A stretch of 64,000 nt of DNA from Pseudomonadota bacterium (GTDB taxonomy: Bacteria; Pseudomonadota; Gammaproteobacteria; Burkholderiales; Burkholderiaceae_C). The position numbers were made by a program, and so were the translations under genes. The stretch covers positions 1 through 64,000 of the forward strand of contig CAUJIM010000019.1 in NCBI GenBank assembly GCA_963205335.1, written 5' to 3'. Shown here piece after piece: positions 60,820-64,000 of the stretch. The first letter of the stretch is position 1. Each line of letters opens with the position of its first letter. The notes beneath the pieces were generated by a model. It was not told the DNA's origin. It searched no databases and saw only the letters and a program-made list of their open reading frames with translations.

Positions 60820-62091
60820 ATGACCAGTCCACATGCGATCGCGCGTGCCGGTGCGGCGACAGTGACCGGAGTCCGCTCCGACGGGGTCGCGCGGTTTAGC
60901 GCCATCCGCTATGCCCGGCCCCCGGTCGGGGATCTGCGGTTCGCCGCGCCGGTGCCGCTGCCGCTGGCGGGCGACGTCGATGCCACGCGGCCGGGGCCGA
61001 TCGCGCCGCAGATGCCGTCGCGCTTGAGGGAGGTGATGGGGGACTTCGATCTGCCGCAGTCCGAGGACTGCCTCCATCTCACCGTGTGGACACCGGCGGC
61101 GGACGGGGCCAGGCGCCCCGTGCTGGTCTGGCTGCACGGAGGGGCCTGGCAAAGCGGCGCCGGGGCGCTGGATTGGTACGACGGCGCCCGGCTCGCGCGC
61201 GCGGGCGACATGGTCGTGGTCGGCGTGAATTACCGCCTGGCTGCGCTCGGATGGCTGTGCGCCGACGGCATCCCGGCCAACCTGGGCCTGCTGGACCAGG
61301 AGCTGGCGCTGCAGTGGGTGGCGCGGCACATTGCCGCTTTCGGCGGCGACCCCGACGCCGTGACGGTGATGGGACAGTCGGCGGGCGGCACCAGCGTGGC
61401 CGCGCTGCTGGCGCGCCGGCCCTCGTTTCGGCGCGCCATCATGCAAAGCGCGCCATTGGGCCGCGGATTCCGGTCCGCGGAGGATGCGGCGCTGCTCGGG
61501 CGGGCCGTGCTCCGGGCCGCGGGCGCCAGTGACCTCGAAACCGCGCGCCGGCTGCCCGTGCGGCAGTTGCTGCTGGCGCAGCAGGCGCCGCAGGTGCAGG
61601 AGGCGCTGCGGGCGCAGCCGGGCACGCTGAGTCTTTTCAGCCCGGTGCGGGATGGCGAGACGCTGCCGCTCGACATGGCGCCGGCCCTGAAGAGGGCCGC
61701 AGGCCTGGCGGATGTGCTGATCGGCTACACGGCCAACGAGATGGCGGCCTTCCCCGGGGGCGCCGTCGACCCCGACAACGACCGGCTGGGCGACCGGGTC
61801 TTCGGCGCGATGTCGCGCCAGTGGGCCGCGGATGCGCTGGCGGCCGGCCGCGCGGCGTGGGTCTACCGCGTCGATGTCGCCCCGACCCGGCGCTTCGGGG
61901 CGTGCCACTGCATCGAGCTGCCCTTCGTTTTCGGCACCCTGCAGGCCTTCGCCGCGGCGCCCATGCTGCAGGGGCTGCCGGCGGCCGACGGCGAGCGGCT
62001 GGCGCGCGACATGCAGCGGGCCTGGACCGCGTTTGCCAGGGGCGAGCCGATGCCGTGGGCATCCGGCGGCCCGGCCCATGTGTTTCGATGA
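60820..62091 (+). CDS. Type-B carboxylesterase
   Basis: A 423-residue carboxylesterase/lipase family protein. It has RYARPPVGDLRFAAPVPLPL at the start, SEDCLHLTVWTP (81-92), the oxyanion motif WLHGGAW and the nucleophile S187 in VTVMGQSAGG. The acid is probably the glutamate in IGYTANEMAAF and the histidine that in GACHCIELPFVFG. It is shorter than typical family members (around 500 residues), lacking some of the lid region, but keeps the complete triad. No signal peptide is seen, so it is cytoplasmic. AGGAG precedes the ATG. A BUG protein gene follows 24 bp later, suggesting import or sensing of an ester or its acid. Confidence 0.92.
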   Translation: MTSPHAIARAGAATVTGVRSDGVARFSAIRYARPPVGDLRFAAPVPLPLAGDVDATRPGPIAPQMPSRLREVMGDFDLPQSEDCLHLTVWTPAADGARRPVLVWLHGGAWQSGAGALDWYDGARLARAGDMVVVGVNYRLAALGWLCADGIPANLGLLDQELALQWVARHIAAFGGDPDAVTVMGQSAGGTSVAALLARRPSFRRAIMQSAPLGRGFRSAEDAALLGRAVLRAAGASDLETARRLPVRQLLLAQQAPQVQEALRAQPGTLSLFSPVRDGETLPLDMAPALKRAAGLADVLIGYTANEMAAFPGGAVDPDNDRLGDRVFGAMSRQWAADALAAGRAAWVYRVDVAPTRRFGACHCIELPFVFGTLQAFAAAPMLQGLPAADGERLARDMQRAWTAFARGEPMPWASGGPAHVFR

Positions 62092-62115
62092 AACCTTCAA
62101 CCAAGGGAGACACCC

Positions 62116-63066
62116 ATGTTCGGAAAATTCCTGTGCTGCGCGATGCTGGTGTGGTCGGCCAGCTCCTGGGCGGCCTTCCCCGAGAAGCCCGTCAGGATCT
62201 ACGTGCCCAACCAGCCCGGCGGCCCGGTGGACGTGATGGCCCGCGTCCTGGCCGAACGCCTGAGCGCGAAATGGGGGCAGTCGGTGGTCGTCGACAACAA
62301 GCCGGGCGCTTCCGGCATCGTGATGGGGCAGGCCCTGGCCAAGTCGGCGCCCGATGGCTACACCCTGGGCATGGTGGTCGAGTCGGCGATGGCCATCATG
62401 CCTTTCACGGTCGAGAAATTACCGTACGACCCGATGAAGGATCTGCAGCCGATGATGGTGGTGGCGCGCACGCCGTTTCTCTATGTGGTGGCCGCCGACA
62501 GCCCCCTCAGGAGCTGGCAGGACCTGGTGGACCAGTCGAAGAAGCGCGAGCTGAAGATCGGCTCCTGGGGCATCGGCACGGCATTCCACATGGTGTGGGA
62601 GCTGACGGCGCGGCGCGCCGGCATACGGGCGCAGTACGTTCCTTCGCCGACTTCGACGAAAACGCAGACCGACCTCATCGGCGGCATCCTTGACGTGGCG
62701 CTGGATGCGCCCTCGAGTGCCAGGGGTCTGCTGGATGGCGGGCGTCTGCGGCCGCTGGCCATCACGAGTCCGCAGCGGTTTTCGGGGCTCCCGGAGACGC
62801 CTACGCTGAGCGAGTCGGGGCTGGCGGGCTTCGCGCCGCAGCCGTGGATCGGCCTGATGTCGCCCACCGGCGTTCTGCAGGAGCGCGTGCAGGTGATCCA
62901 CCAGGCCATTTCCGAAGTGCTGCAGGAACCGGACGTGGTCAGGCGCATGGAGACCCTGGGCATGATTCCGATCGCCAGTACTCCGCAGGAGCATGCCGCG
63001 ACGATCGAAAGGAGCCGGAAAGAGATGGCTCCGCTGATCAAGGAGCTGGGGATCCGGCTGCAGTGA
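62116..63066 (+). CDS. TctC/BUG-family periplasmic solute-binding protein
   Basis: A 316-residue BUG protein. A short signal peptide (FLCCAMLVWSASSWA) leads to FPEKPVRIYVPNQPGGPVDV and VVVDNKPGASGIVMGQALAK. The signal could be a lipoprotein-like one because of the CC pair, but no clear lipobox is present. RBS AAGGGAG. It is the second gene of the esterase operon. This is the fourth BUG gene of the window, again adjacent to a catabolic enzyme and a regulator and without TctAB genes. Confidence 0.93.
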   Translation: MFGKFLCCAMLVWSASSWAAFPEKPVRIYVPNQPGGPVDVMARVLAERLSAKWGQSVVVDNKPGASGIVMGQALAKSAPDGYTLGMVVESAMAIMPFTVEKLPYDPMKDLQPMMVVARTPFLYVVAADSPLRSWQDLVDQSKKRELKIGSWGIGTAFHMVWELTARRAGIRAQYVPSPTSTKTQTDLIGGILDVALDAPSSARGLLDGGRLRPLAITSPQRFSGLPETPTLSESGLAGFAPQPWIGLMSPTGVLQERVQVIHQAISEVLQEPDVVRRMETLGMIPIASTPQEHAATIERSRKEMAPLIKELGIRLQ

Positions 63067-63146
63067 CCGGCCCGGTCTCCCGCGCCCCCTGCGGATGACG
63101 GCTCCGGGGTGGGGGGCGGTTGCCGATCGCGGGTTTCTACCAGATT

Positions 63147-63157
63147 TCACAATGTGA
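63147..63157. promoter_or_regulatory. TCACA-A-TGTGA palindrome upstream of the oxidase operon
   Basis: An 11-bp perfect palindrome lies 137 bp before the oxidase subunit II start, in the 227-bp gap after the BUG gene. The half-site TGTGA is that recognised by CRP/FNR-family proteins, although the usual spacing of six bases between half-sites is absent. It is offered as a weak regulatory candidate; nothing else stands out in 63067-63293. Confidence 0.25.
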
Positions 63158-63293
63158 CAAAACCCTTGTAGCATCGCGAGCGCACACGTCCCGGTGCTGC
63201 CGATGCCCCTGGCGGGGCGACGGCTTCGGCAGCATGCAGTATGGCGGCGAGTCGCTTTCGTTTCTGTGCCATTTGACCCCCGAGGAGATCGCG

Positions 63294-63818
63294 ATGGTCG
63301 AGCAAGAAGCAGTGTGGCTGGTCACTCTCGTGCTGATGAGTGCCGTCCTGTGCGTTTTCATTTTCGTCTACGCACGATCGCAGATACGACAAGAGGACTA
63401 CACGCCCCTCAAGGACCGCGCCTATCGAATACGGGCGCGTTTTTTTTGGCTGCTCGTCGTCACGCTGATCCCGGCGGCGCTGTACAACCTGATCGACCTG
63501 CCCTACCCCGCGGCCAATGCGGCGTCGCAGGTGGACGAGGTGGTGGACGCCAGGGGCTTCCAGTGGCGCTGGGAGATCGGCAAGACCGAGTTCAAGACCG
63601 GGCAGACGGTGCTCTTCAGGGTGTCGGCGGACGACGTGAACCATGGGTTCGGCGTCTACGACGAGTCGCTCAGGCTGGTCGCGCAGACGCAGGCCATGCC
63701 GGGCTACACCAATGCGTTGCGCGTGCGCTTCGACAAGCCCGGCACCTACAAGGTGCTGTGCATGGAGTATTGCGGCACCGCGCACCACGGAATGATTTCC
63801 GAACTGCAGGTCAAGTAA
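63294..63818 (+). CDS. Heme-copper oxidase subunit II with CuA centre
   Basis: A 174-residue cytochrome oxidase subunit II. Hydrophobic segments are at about 7-28 and 50-70, so it is anchored by two N-terminal helices. The soluble cupredoxin domain has GFQWRWEI at 88-95 (aromatic electron-entry patch). The CuA ligands H117 (DDVNHGFGVYDE), C156, E158, C160, H164 and M167 lie in CMEYCGTAHHGM. The small size fits the ba3/caa3-like branch rather than canonical mitochondrial-type subunit II. GAGGAG precedes the ATG at 63294. The next gene, 12 bp later, would be subunit I, consistent with a terminal oxidase operon. Confidence 0.92.
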   Translation: MVEQEAVWLVTLVLMSAVLCVFIFVYARSQIRQEDYTPLKDRAYRIRARFFWLLVVTLIPAALYNLIDLPYPAANAASQVDEVVDARGFQWRWEIGKTEFKTGQTVLFRVSADDVNHGFGVYDESLRLVAQTQAMPGYTNALRVRFDKPGTYKVLCMEYCGTAHHGMISELQVK

Positions 63819-63830
63819 GGGAGCGCAGAG

Positions 63831-64000
63831 ATGGCCGATACCTCGTCGTACCAACCCCCTGCGCTCGAGCGCGGGGCGCACCCCATCGTGGTGGCGCAAA
63901 TCCTGGCCGCCGTGGCGGTGCTGCTGCTGATGATGCTGTTCGGCTGGCTGATGCGCGCCGAGCAGGCGCAGCTCACCGGCATCGGCCCCGCCTGGTTCTA
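63831..64000 (+). CDS. Probable heme-copper oxidase subunit I, N-terminal part, cut by the window end
   Basis: An ATG at 63831 with GGGAG in reach opens a frame that runs to the end of the window (56 codons): MADTSSYQPPALERGAHPIV, then a hydrophobic helix VVAQILAAVAVLLLMMLFGW and LTGIGPAWFY. The heme-ligating histidines lie beyond the window. Position directly after the CuA subunit, and a first helix after a short polar N-terminus, suggest the catalytic subunit I. The family call is from context more than from motif. Confidence 0.65.
   Translation, partial: MADTSSYQPPALERGAHPIVVAQILAAVAVLLLMMLFGWLMRAEQAQLTGIGPAWF

Overview
The window is GC-rich chromosomal DNA with the gene content of a metabolically versatile Betaproteobacterium, most likely Burkholderiales and probably Comamonadaceae. 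Four TctC/BUG-type solute-binding proteins, a TRAP system, several acyl-CoA catabolic operons and a trifunctional PutA support this. So do dispersed repeats of the kind I recall from that family: a CTCCAGCGCTTG/CAAGCGC palindrome and CCCCCACGCTC...CCCCCCGAGGGGGC blocks. I see no rRNA, tRNA, CRISPR array, IS transposase or phage gene. The assignment rests on recognition, not on a search.

Region 1 (1-9.6 kb): the 3' end of an enoyl-CoA hydratase gene; a MarR regulator divergent from a BUG protein and a molybdenum hydroxylase operon (large, FAD and 2Fe-2S subunits plus a CoxG-like protein); then a convergent TRAP transporter. A decayed copy of the same hydratase 3' end follows, so the module is bracketed by two related gene ends. 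Region 2 (9.6-14.1 kb): a minus-strand operon (SDR, NIPSNAP, VOC protein, a possible tiny ORF, BUG, FMN reductase) divergent from an IclR regulator.

Region 3 (14.2-26.7 kb): a tightly coupled plus-strand operon resembling the acyclic terpene utilisation (atu) pathway: TetR, PECR-like SDR, carboxyltransferase, acyl-CoA dehydrogenase, biotin carboxylase/BCCP, second acyl-CoA dehydrogenase, enoyl-CoA hydratase, AtuA-like protein and acyl-CoA ligase. Most junctions are ATGA overlaps. Several of its proteins carry dispersed repeats in frame. Region 4 (26.7-33.4 kb): a NERD-domain protein, a DHA2 exporter and PutA with a palindromic operator candidate.

Region 5 (33.4-38.0 kb): a visibly AT-richer segment with a BUG protein, a HAPMO-like Baeyer-Villiger monooxygenase, a 640-bp stretch without a recognisable gene and a LysR regulator; probably acquired. 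Region 6 (38.3-40.6 kb): an MFS transporter, a macrodomain protein, a small membrane protein and a 106-bp inverted-repeat element.

Region 7 (40.6-52.9 kb): two minus-strand operons for fatty (or other) acid uptake and beta-oxidation, livHMGF-fadD-livK and acd-fadA-fadB, plus thioesterases. Each operon is preceded by a 30-bp palindrome matching the one in front of the TetR gene of region 3. I infer one regulon of at least three operons. Region 8 (53.3-64.0 kb): an Atm1-type ABC exporter with a repeat-encoded insert in its ATPase domain; an alpha/beta hydrolase; an AraC-ALDH-GMC group in which the GMC gene is frameshifted at a homopolymer; a carboxylesterase-BUG pair; and the start of a heme-copper oxidase operon (CuA subunit II, then a truncated next gene).
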